From positions 1 to 13,561 of the forward strand of contig CAYXGW010000138.1 in NCBI GenBank assembly GCA_964464595.1: DNA of 13,561 nt. Direction: 5' to 3'. Below, in pieces: positions 7,607 through 13,561 of this stretch. This DNA comes from JADFJB01 sp964464595. GTDB taxonomy: Bacteria > Zhuqueibacterota > JdFR-76 > DREG01. The translations under genes were made by a program, and so were the position numbers. The stretch's first letter is position 1. Each line of letters starts with the position of its first letter. The notes under the pieces are model-generated. The model was not told the DNA's origin, did no database searches, and was given only the letters and a program-made list of their open reading frames with translations.

Positions 7607-9013
7607 ATGAAACCAAAATCTGAAAACAAAGCATGGGCGATTCTAACTAAAAAAACAAATCCATTCTCTGTTTTCGTACTGCTTATTATTCTTATAGCTT
7701 TGATGTTCAGACTAGGGATTTGGGTTGGCTATTTAGATAAACCGGACACTTTTATCCATTCGGACACGAATTCATATTTGCAAACCGGGATTGAATTAAT
7801 AACTAATGGCCAATTTCCCGGTTTCTTAAGAACGCCGGGTTACCCCTTCTTTCTGGGTTTTCTAAGTCAAATATTCAGTTTGTCTTCCCCTGCCATTGCA
7901 TTGGTCCAAATCGGCATTTCGATGATTACATTAGGTTTGATATTTTACTTTGCCTATCAACACCTTGGTAAAACCTGCGCCATCATCGCCACGCTTTTTT
8001 TTGCATCGGATATCCCAACCAGTATCTTAAACAATCATCTTATAACCGAAACCATTTTCACATTTATGTTGATGGGCACTTTAATGGCGATTGTGTATTT
8101 ATCAAAAAAAGACACTGGTATTGTATATTCCTCATTGGTCGGATTGGGTTTTTCACTCCTGTCTCTATGCCGACCAATTGCATTGTTTTTATTTATTCCC
8201 GTCGCGGCCTGGTATTTTTTTAATCTTCGAAAGAATTCAGAACGCGTTTATTTTCATGTTCTCAGCTTCCTGGTTTGCTCTCTTCTTTTGCCCTCAGCCT
8301 GGGCTTATCGAAATTATATTCATACGGGACAAATATTCTTTTCAACAATTTCTTCGGTGAATTTGTACGAATATCGTGCAGCCTGGAATGAAGCACAAAT
8401 TACCAGTCGGTCATTTTATACGGCACAAGCCGAGCTCCGTCAAAAGAAGGAGAAAGTCCGTAAAGAAGAAGGTCTAAATGAAGGAGAACTAGCAAAACGA
8501 TTCCAGGCCGAAGGAATTCGTATCCTTGTAAAATACCCGGTCTTAACTTTACAGCAAAGTGTTGAAGGTTTTTTCAAAATGTATTTTGGCATATCAAATG
8601 CTGGAATTAATGCTTTAATACCAAAGACCGAAAACAAGGCTCAAAATTATGCTGAGACTTTATATAATCCGGGCAAAAAAGACATTGGCAAATTATTTAG
8701 TCAAACTTTCAAAGGGCAATTGTTTTGGATTGTTGCAATTAAGGGTTGGACTATTTTGCATCTACTTTTGCTGTATTCCGGCTTCATTCTCTTAATCCCA
8801 TTTATTCGGAATAAACAAAAAAACCATACTGTGTTTTGGCTTCTTTTGATCATTGTCGGATACTTCACCCTATTTTCAATAGGCGCGGAAACGACTGCAA
8901 GGTTCCGTGTTCCCATTGCACCCATGTTAAGTATCCTTAGTGGGATTGGATGGGCAACTTTGTTTGCCAATTCATTTAAAAAGAAGGAAAAACCATTACT
9001 TCACCATGCTTAG
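7607..9013 (+). CDS. Polytopic membrane glycosyltransferase of the GT-C (PMT/ArnT-like) type
   Basis: The 468-residue protein has a short basic N-terminus, then about ten to eleven membrane helices, the pattern of dolichyl/undecaprenyl-phosphate-sugar glycosyltransferases (PMT_2-like). Family-like landmarks are visible. A first extracytoplasmic loop has I-H-S-D53-T-N-S-Y, with Asp53 the candidate catalytic residue, followed by R-T-P-G-Y-P-F-F-L at 75-83. LITET is at 145-149, C-R-P at 188-190, W-A-Y-R-N-Y at 232-237, and a late A-E-T-T-A-R-F-R-V-P at 427-436. A soluble, charged stretch (about 260-315) lies on one face of the membrane. The expected reaction is transfer of a sugar from a lipid-phosphate carrier to an outer-face acceptor; donor and acceptor cannot be told. 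The ATG has no clear Shine-Dalgarno, but nearby in-frame alternatives are no better. It converges with the CPBP protease gene, so it is probably transcribed alone. Confidence 0.8.
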   Translation: MKPKSENKAWAILTKKTNPFSVFVLLIILIALMFRLGIWVGYLDKPDTFIHSDTNSYLQTGIELITNGQFPGFLRTPGYPFFLGFLSQIFSLSSPAIALVQIGISMITLGLIFYFAYQHLGKTCAIIATLFFASDIPTSILNNHLITETIFTFMLMGTLMAIVYLSKKDTGIVYSSLVGLGFSLLSLCRPIALFLFIPVAAWYFFNLRKNSERVYFHVLSFLVCSLLLPSAWAYRNYIHTGQIFFSTISSVNLYEYRAAWNEAQITSRSFYTAQAELRQKKEKVRKEEGLNEGELAKRFQAEGIRILVKYPVLTLQQSVEGFFKMYFGISNAGINALIPKTENKAQNYAETLYNPGKKDIGKLFSQTFKGQLFWIVAIKGWTILHLLLLYSGFILLIPFIRNKQKNHTVFWLLLIIVGYFTLFSIGAETTARFRVPIAPMLSILSGIGWATLFANSFKKKEKPLLHHA

Positions 9014-9066
9014 TTTTATGGAGTGGAGGATGACACGAATTCTCAACTATGCTGGCAATTGCTATT

Positions 9067-9828
9067 TCAAAGAATATAATAAAATATGAAATAGGTCATA
9101 GCAAGGTTGAAACCAGCGTGACTTAGTATGGCGCCGTAAATCGAATCCGTTTTAGATTTACAATAGAAAAACATTCGACTGGTTAAAAACATTAGCAACA
9201 TCCACAAAAAGGCTGGAATAAAAAGAAAATGCCAAGTCCCACCGATAAAGATAATTCCAAAATGAGCCAAATGTGTGGTGGTAAAAGCAAGACTATCAAT
9301 AATAGAAGCGCGGTTTTTTCCAAACTTGGCCACAAAACTTTGATGAATAAGACCTCGGTATAATAACTCCTCACCGATTGGGCTAAAAGTCATACCAATA
9401 ACAGCGAATATCGCGAAGTAGATGTTTCTATTTGTCCCTTCTAGCTGCTCTATCGGAATACTATAAGAATTTGAAATATACACAAACCAATGGCTTGTTG
9501 TATTTTGATAGAACCATTGACCAATAAAGTATACAATTGTGCAAGCTGCAATTCCAAATATGAATGAATAAATTAGCCAAAGATATTTTTCAGGCTTTTT
9601 TATACCTATAGAATTTCTTCCTTGTCGCGTTAGAAGAATAAATGGAGTTACCCACATCAAGAGGAAAATAATAGATGTGAGACTATAGTCTCCTGTCCGA
9701 TTTGCATTTAAAACAATGATAAATCTAGGTATTCCGAATAAAAGAATAAGAGCCAATCCAAATTGCCAATTGAATCTTAATGAACTTTTCAACTTAAATC
9801 TAAAATCGTTCATATTTAAAACCTTCAT
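9067..9828 (-). CDS. CPBP-family intramembrane glutamic endopeptidase (CAAX protease / Abi type)
   Basis: The 253-residue protein has six to eight hydrophobic helices and all the CPBP motifs in order. E153-E154-L-L-Y-R158 is the EExxxR motif with the catalytic glutamate. F182-T-T-T-H186 is the FxxxH motif, and S-H237-A-G-F-N241 is the HxxxN motif. The active site is thus complete. The family includes Rce1-type prenyl-protein proteases and bacterial enzymes in peptide maturation, bacteriocin immunity or regulated proteolysis; the substrate here is unknown. It lies 30 bp downstream of the sulfatase on the same strand and is probably cotranscribed. The start is uncertain: the ATG at 9828 has little upstream signal, whereas the in-frame ATG at 9813 (Met6) has AAGG about 8 nt before it. 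Confidence 0.88.
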   Translation of the reverse strand: MKVLNMNDFRFKLKSSLRFNWQFGLALILLFGIPRFIIVLNANRTGDYSLTSIIFLLMWVTPFILLTRQGRNSIGIKKPEKYLWLIYSFIFGIAACTIVYFIGQWFYQNTTSHWFVYISNSYSIPIEQLEGTNRNIYFAIFAVIGMTFSPIGEELLYRGLIHQSFVAKFGKNRASIIDSLAFTTTHLAHFGIIFIGGTWHFLFIPAFLWMLLMFLTSRMFFYCKSKTDSIYGAILSHAGFNLAMTYFIFYYIL

Positions 9829-9858
9829 ACTTCAAATTAAGGACAAGCTGTGCTCTAT

Positions 9859-11247
9859 TCAATCTTCATTTCTTACGCCATCAGCAAGACTTTCAAGTTC
9901 AGTTTTTGCTTGTAAATCTTCACTGCTAAGGCCAGATATGATGAGATCATTCTGCTCATAAGGGTCTGCGGCAAGGTCATAAAATTCTTGGATTCCATTT
10001 TGAAAATCAATCAATTTATATTTTTCATTGCGAATCGCCCAGGCTGTTACATTTTCCTGAACTTCTGAATAAATAAATTCTCTTTCTTCACTTTGCCCGC
10101 TATTCAACAGATTTTTGAAGCTTTTACTATCATGAATTGACTCTAATCCTGTTCCGGCCAAATCAGCGATAGTTGCAAACAGGTCAGCAGAATTAATCAG
10201 AGCAGCTTCTCTTTGTCCCGATCTTGTAACACCGGATCCGGAAATTACCATTGGGACGTGAATTCCTCCCTGGTAGACTGTTCCTTTGGCTCGTGTCCGC
10301 GTGTAAGGTTGCTGGACGACCCGGGCAGGCGAGCCATTATCCCCAATGAAAATGATTATTGTATTTTCTATATCAATTGAGTTGAGCAATCGCCCCATTT
10401 CCGTATCTAATGCTTCCAACATGGCAAAATAGTAAGATCGTGGGTTGGCGTCAATGTCTGCAGTATCTCCGGAGAGATTATCGACGGAATGCAATGCAAC
10501 AGGTGGCAAATGAAAAGGAGTGTGCGGAGCAGTATATGCCAGCCAAAGAAACCAGGGACTTTGCTGCTGATCTATCCAGTCAATGGCTAAATTAGTAAAA
10601 AATGTTGTCGAATATTCCTGCACCGTTGATGTTTGACCATTTTGAGTGAATGACCAATCGCTGTAGTCATCGTGGCCACCGCTCAAGAGTCCTGCATAGT
10701 ATTCAACCCCCATGAGATTTGGGTTGTCAGCCCCTCCATTTGCGTTATTAGAAAGATGCCATTTGACGATCACAGCACTTTTGTAGGATGTGTTTTGTGC
10801 AAGATATGACTGTAAAGATGTTTCGGATAAGGAAATGGCATTGTTAGGCGGGCTAGCAGAAACCACACCTGTTCTTATCCCATATTTTCCTGTCAGAATA
10901 GTCGCCCTTGTAGGTGAACAGAGTGGATTCGACCAAACATTATCAAAGACTATCCCGTTTGCACTTAAATCTTGCAAGACAGGCATGCTGGGTTTCTCCG
11001 TACCCACGTTGTAGCCGGGCGTTGCATCCAGACCCATATCATCGGCAATAATAAGCAGAATGTTGGGTGTTGAATTAGTGCCCGGGTTAACGACTTTGTT
11101 GTCCTTGCAGGCTGCTAATATTGTGAATACGATTAGTACGGCAATAATTGGAAAAGTTGCCCCGGAAGCCTTTTTGAGAGCTATTTCTAACAAACCGTCG
11201 ATTGCCGACAACGCTTCAGATTTAGAAGGCATAATCCAAAGCCACAT
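9859..11247 (-). CDS. Sulfatase (formylglycine-dependent, arylsulfatase-like), probably a lipoprotein
   Basis: The 462-residue frame is a type I sulfatase of the alkaline-phosphatase superfamily. It has the metal-binding I-A-D69-D70, the formylglycine signature C110-S-P-T-R114-A-T-I-L-T-G, K162-W-H164, P-H242-T-P-F-H, the second metal pair G-D303-N304-G, and K321 in A-K-G-T-V-Y-Q-G-G-I-H-V-P. Cys110 must be oxidised to formylglycine; no modifying enzyme gene is in the window. It would hydrolyse a sulfate ester, but the substrate is not readable. A hydrophobic segment ends in L-A-A-C47, a lipobox, so the mature enzyme is probably lipid-anchored in the envelope. Forty-six residues before that Cys is long for a signal peptide. 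The TTG at 11193 would give a normal 28-residue one, but neither start has a good Shine-Dalgarno. The usual G before KWH is Val161 and the usual G after it is Ser166. It is followed by the CPBP protease. Confidence 0.9.
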   Translation of the reverse strand: MWLWIMPSKSEALSAIDGLLEIALKKASGATFPIIAVLIVFTILAACKDNKVVNPGTNSTPNILLIIADDMGLDATPGYNVGTEKPSMPVLQDLSANGIVFDNVWSNPLCSPTRATILTGKYGIRTGVVSASPPNNAISLSETSLQSYLAQNTSYKSAVIVKWHLSNNANGGADNPNLMGVEYYAGLLSGGHDDYSDWSFTQNGQTSTVQEYSTTFFTNLAIDWIDQQQSPWFLWLAYTAPHTPFHLPPVALHSVDNLSGDTADIDANPRSYYFAMLEALDTEMGRLLNSIDIENTIIIFIGDNGSPARVVQQPYTRTRAKGTVYQGGIHVPMVISGSGVTRSGQREAALINSADLFATIADLAGTGLESIHDSKSFKNLLNSGQSEEREFIYSEVQENVTAWAIRNEKYKLIDFQNGIQEFYDLAADPYEQNDLIISGLSSEDLQAKTELESLADGVRNED

Positions 11248-11333
11248 AATTCGCCATTGAATTTGACCTTAATAATAGTTACAGTTGCGATCTATACTAA
11301 GGCGCTAAAATAATGAATTTGAGTAAAATAACA

Positions 11334-11351
11334 GGGAATTTTGTATTTCCC
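11334..11351 (-). terminator. Weak hairpin downstream of the small Lys-rich frame
   Basis: GGGAA and TTCCC form a 5-bp stem with an 8-nt loop. Read on the minus strand it is followed by TGTTATTTT, a poor U-tract. It lies just past the end of the small minus-strand frame at 11356-11541 and about 90 bp before the sulfatase start, so it could separate the two. The match is weak. Confidence 0.25.
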
Positions 11352-11355
11352 GTAA

Positions 11356-11541
11356 TTATGTATTTTCTTTCTCATCCGTAGACTGATCCGGATTTTTTTT
11401 ATCCAGCTTGAGTTGTCTTTTTTCTTCTTTCTTTTTAATCTTTGCTAATTCTTTCTTTCGCTTTTCAAATTTATAATTCGTTTTTTCCACCTTGTCATCC
11501 TTATTTAATGGGTATTCTTTAGTTTCTTGATAACATCCCAA
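11356..11541 (-). CDS. Doubtful small Lys/Glu-rich protein, possibly a lipoprotein remnant
   Basis: The frame encodes 61 residues only if TTG at 11541 is used as the start. It opens L-G-C-Y-Q-E-T, which looks like the end of a lipobox. The rest is very rich in Lys and Glu (KFEKRKKELAKIKKKEEKRQ and beyond) and could form a charged helix. Upstream in the same frame, N-L-I-T precedes LGC, then a TAA stop, and before that a short hydrophobic run (FFFFSFLL). This could be a small lipoprotein whose signal peptide is broken by a stop, or chance coding in A-rich DNA. There is no Shine-Dalgarno at the TTG. I recognise no family. Confidence 0.3.
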   Translation of the reverse strand: MGCYQETKEYPLNKDDKVEKTNYKFEKRKKELAKIKKKEEKRQLKLDKKNPDQSTDEKENT

Positions 11542-11765
11542 AGTTATAAGATTTTAACTTATTCGCAATAGAAAACTGAAAAAAAAGAAATCAGCGGAAT
11601 GAGCCACACAGATATATCGCCTATCTCTGCTGTTGTTATGGGTTTAGAATATTATTTACATACAGCATTCAACCGAGAATCTTAAATTTTAGTTACAATC
11701 ACTTTCCGGTCTTTTTTATTTTACTAAAGCGGAATTTTCCTCTATATTTTATCTTTCTTTACTTA
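11542..11765. other. Intergenic DNA without recognised gene
   Basis: Together with 11248-11355 this makes up most of the 593-bp gap between the sulfatase and the aldolase. It is AT-rich and holds only a 28-codon open frame on the plus strand (11599-11685, MSHTDISPISAVV...) with no convincing Shine-Dalgarno. No RNA gene, riboswitch or mobile-element end was recognised. The aldolase promoter is probably near its right end, but no clear -35/-10 pair stands out. Confidence 0.4.
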
Positions 11766-11783
11766 TTATTCCACATGGAATAA
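11766..11783. promoter_or_regulatory. Palindromic candidate operator upstream of the aldolase
   Basis: TTATTCCA and TGGAATAA are perfect inverted 8-bp arms around a central CA, ending 57 nt before the aldolase ATG. The size and two-fold symmetry fit a site for a dimeric helix-turn-helix regulator. I do not recognise a known consensus. Confidence 0.4.
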
Positions 11784-11840
11784 CCGATCAATTTATAAGC
11801 TTATTTAACAACCGCATAAACCAGATTTCATGGAGGAAAT

Positions 11841-12890
11841 ATGTCAAATCAACTCGTTGAGTACCTTAAGGATGAAACGGATTATTTGCTCAACCATAAA
11901 TGTATCGTAAATAGTGATCAGTTACAACTTCCCGGACCTGATTTTATCGATCGTGTTTTTACGCATACGGATCGTCCGACAAAAGTATTGCGTAATTTTC
12001 AATCCATCTTTAACCACGGGCGATTAGCAGGCACAGGGTATCTTTCCATATTGCCGGTCGACCAGGGTATCGAACACAGCGCCGGGGCTTCCTTTGCGCC
12101 AAACCCGGCTTATTTCGATCCTGAGAATATTGTCAAATTAGCTATCGAAGGCGGTTGTAATGCAGTCGCTTCAACATTGGGTTGCCTGGGGTCGGTGGCA
12201 AGGAAATATGCACATAAAATTCCATTTATCGTAAAAATAAACCATAATGAATTTCTCTCCTACCCGAATAAGTTCGACCAGATTCTATTTGGCAGTGTCG
12301 ATCAGGCTTTTGAAATGGGCGCTGCTATAGTAGGTGCAACCATTTATTACGGATCGGATGAAAGCGCACGCCAGATTGTAGAAGTTTCACAGGCATTCGA
12401 ATATGCTCACAGCCTTGGAATGGCCACAATACTCTGGGCTTACCTGCGCAATCCGGCTTTCAAAGTGGATGGCACCGATTATCACCTTGCAGCCGATTTA
12501 ACCGGTCAGGCCAATCATTTGGGAGTAACTATCGAAGCGGATATCATTAAGCAAAAACTACCGGAAACCAACAATGGCTACAATGTCGTCAAATTTGGTA
12601 AAACGCACCCGAAAGTCTATTCCGAATTATCATCGGATCATCCAATCGATCTTACGCGCTACCAGGTTGTCAATTGTTATATGGGTCGTATCGGGTTGAT
12701 CAATTCCGGCGGCGCTTCGGGCGATGATGACTTCGGACAGGCTGTCCGTACTGCTGTCATCAACAAACGTGCAGGTGGTACCGGTATGATTTCAGGCCGC
12801 AAGGCATTTCAAAGACCTATGGCAGATGGTGTTAAGTTGTTGAACCTGATCCAGGATGTTTATTTAAATAAAGATGTTACAATCGCATAG
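11841..12890 (+). CDS. fbaB: Class I fructose-bisphosphate aldolase, FbaB/DhnA type
   Basis: The 349-residue protein matches the length and layout of the E. coli FbaB (DhnA) family. These Schiff-base aldolases reversibly split fructose 1,6-bisphosphate into glyceraldehyde 3-phosphate and dihydroxyacetone phosphate in the cytoplasm, in glycolysis and gluconeogenesis. Visible landmarks are L-P-V-D74-Q-G-I-E-H-S near the start of the barrel, E-G-G-C-N-A-V-A-S-T-L-G, F-I-V-K132-I-N-H-N, and I-E-A-D-I-I-K237-Q-K. Lys237 is at the position expected for the imine-forming lysine of this family. Phosphate-binding glycines follow at I-N-S-G-G-A-S-G (287-294) and G-G-T-G-M-I-S-G-R (312-320). GGAGGAA at 11832-11838 sets the start. 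It stands alone, with a palindrome upstream and an intrinsic terminator downstream. No oddities were seen. Confidence 0.95.
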   Translation: MSNQLVEYLKDETDYLLNHKCIVNSDQLQLPGPDFIDRVFTHTDRPTKVLRNFQSIFNHGRLAGTGYLSILPVDQGIEHSAGASFAPNPAYFDPENIVKLAIEGGCNAVASTLGCLGSVARKYAHKIPFIVKINHNEFLSYPNKFDQILFGSVDQAFEMGAAIVGATIYYGSDESARQIVEVSQAFEYAHSLGMATILWAYLRNPAFKVDGTDYHLAADLTGQANHLGVTIEADIIKQKLPETNNGYNVVKFGKTHPKVYSELSSDHPIDLTRYQVVNCYMGRIGLINSGGASGDDDFGQAVRTAVINKRAGGTGMISGRKAFQRPMADGVKLLNLIQDVYLNKDVTIA

Positions 12891-12917
12891 ATTGTTGTAA
12901 ATCAATTCAACGATTCA

Positions 12918-12946
12918 GGCTGCTCTATTTTGAGCGGCCTTTTTTT
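12918..12946 (+). terminator. Rho-independent terminator of the aldolase gene
   Basis: GGCTGCTC and GAGCGGCC pair over 8 bp (one G-U) around the loop TATTTT, and a run of seven T follows at once. It starts 27 nt after the aldolase stop and separates it from the next gene. Confidence 0.9.
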
Positions 12947-12983
12947 ATTGATGTGAAAATCTCTAAGTTAAATGCAATTTTAA

Positions 12984-13561
12984 ATGTTAATCAAAAACCA
13001 ATTTCATGAAGGCATCCGCAATGGTTCAATTACTGTGACATTTCGGAATTGGAAAACGTCTCGCGTCAAAATGGGCCGGCAATATAGATTTGGACTGAAC
13101 GATCTTCTCGAAGTGAACTCATTAGACCTCGTTGCCGTTTCTTCTATCATTAAGAAAGAGGCTATTGATGCCGGATTTGCCGGCGTCTCCGAATTGGTTG
13201 CTTTCCTCAACAAGAATTCAACAGACAAAGTGACTGATAAGTCAAAAGTTTACCGTATCGGATTTTTTTATATTAAAGATAAAAAATATTCAATCCCTGC
13301 AGCAAATATCGAAATAACGACTCAATCAATTGAAGAAGCTTTAGTAAAGCTACAGAAGATGGATCGATTGAGTAAGCACGGACTATGGACAATAAAGGCC
13401 CTCACCCTCATCCAAAAAAATCCTCGTACTGCGGCATCCCAATTGGCAAAAATTCTGCAAAGAGATACTCAACCCTTAAAAGCTGATATACGGAAACTCA
13501 AGAAGTTGGGACTTACGATTAGTTTTGAGGCTGGGTATGAACTGTCGGCTTTTGGAAAAGC
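12984..13561 (+). CDS. ASCH/PUA-like domain protein with probable winged-helix C-terminus (3' end outside window)
   Basis: An open plus-strand frame of 192 codons runs from the ATG at 12984 to the right edge. An in-frame TAA sits directly before the ATG, so this is the first possible start; no Shine-Dalgarno is visible. Residues 1-75 (MLIKNQFHEGIRNGSITVTF then RNWKTSRVKMGRQYRFG...) have the F-x2-G-I-R-x-G-x-I-T-x-T-F-R...K-x-G pattern of ASCH/PUA-like small beta-barrels, which bind RNA or modified nucleotides. Residues about 80-140 form a Lys-rich linker. Residues about 143-190 (LWTIKALTLIQKNPRTAASQ, LAKILQRDTQPLKADIRKLK, KLGL...GYELSAFG) read as a winged helix-turn-helix. It may be a nucleic-acid-binding regulator or a translation-related protein. 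The domain calls are by eye. Confidence 0.7.
   Translation, partial: MLIKNQFHEGIRNGSITVTFRNWKTSRVKMGRQYRFGLNDLLEVNSLDLVAVSSIIKKEAIDAGFAGVSELVAFLNKNSTDKVTDKSKVYRIGFFYIKDKKYSIPAANIEITTQSIEEALVKLQKMDRLSKHGLWTIKALTLIQKNPRTAASQLAKILQRDTQPLKADIRKLKKLGLTISFEAGYELSAFGK

Noticed and set aside
9062..9094. CTATTTC/GAAATAG inverted repeat at the junction of the converging glycosyltransferase and CPBP genes
   Set aside because: The 19-nt loop, AT-only character and position inside the end of the CPBP coding region make it a poor bidirectional terminator.
9067..9828. Reading the CPBP protease as a phage-abortive-infection (Abi) or bacteriocin-immunity system
   Set aside because: Abi is only a historical family name; no bacteriocin, toxin, restriction or other defence gene lies nearby.
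10790..11260. Plus-strand frames of 74 and 66 codons opposite the sulfatase N-terminal part
   Set aside because: The minus strand carries all sulfatase active-site motifs in order; these are shadows.
11599..11685. 28-codon plus-strand frame MSHTDISPISAVV...
   Set aside because: It is too short, has only a weak AGCGGA upstream and no recognisable motif; kept only as a note on the intergenic region.
13004..13228. 74-codon minus-strand open frame at the right end
   Set aside because: It is antisense to the ASCH-like gene, whose plus-strand translation is much more protein-like.

Overview
The window looks like a chromosomal piece of a free-living, AT-leaning bacterium, probably from the broad Fibrobacterota/Chlorobiota/Bacteroidota assemblage (a Calditrichota, KSB1 or Ignavibacteria-like lineage). 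The assignment is an inference. It rests on the giant secreted CHRD-repeat protein ending in an Ig/SusE-like module and the start of a lamin-tail domain, a lipoprotein-type sulfatase, and an ECF sigma/anti-sigma operon. Several genes have strong Shine-Dalgarno sequences (AAGGAGG, GAGGAGG, GGAGGAA), which argues against classical Bacteroidota. No rRNA, tRNA, CRISPR array, transposase or phage gene was seen.

Layout. Positions 1-4570 (minus) hold most of one very large exported protein, cut by the left window edge: a signal peptide, eleven tandem CHRD domains of about 123 residues, an Ig-like spacer and the start of a lamin-tail domain. A 369-bp AT-rich divergent intergenic region (4571-4939) separates it from a tight plus-strand operon: ECF sigma factor (4940-5542), zinc-finger anti-sigma factor with one membrane span (5532-6218, overlapping by 11 bp) and an exported protein of unknown function built from two copies of the same unit (6238-7362). 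After a 244-bp gap with inverted repeats comes a multi-spanning GT-C-type glycosyltransferase (7607-9013, plus). It converges on a minus-strand pair: a lipoprotein-like sulfatase (9859-11247) followed 30 bp later by a CPBP intramembrane protease (9067-9828). The stretch 11248-11840 carries a doubtful small Lys-rich lipoprotein-like frame and an 18-bp palindrome. It leads into a class I fructose-bisphosphate aldolase (11841-12890, plus) with a clear intrinsic terminator. The right edge cuts a gene (from 12984, plus) with an ASCH/PUA-like N-terminal domain and a probable winged-helix C-terminal part.

How the genes may fit together. The sigma, anti-sigma and exported third gene look like an envelope signalling unit, and the divergent giant surface protein is an obvious candidate target. 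The glycosyltransferase, sulfatase and CPBP protease are all envelope-associated but show no clear common pathway. The aldolase is a housekeeping gluconeogenic/glycolytic enzyme transcribed alone. The parts most worth a second look are the eleven-fold CHRD array with its invariant histidines, the duplicated third gene of the sigma operon, and the short palindromes in front of the CHRD/sigma pair and the aldolase.
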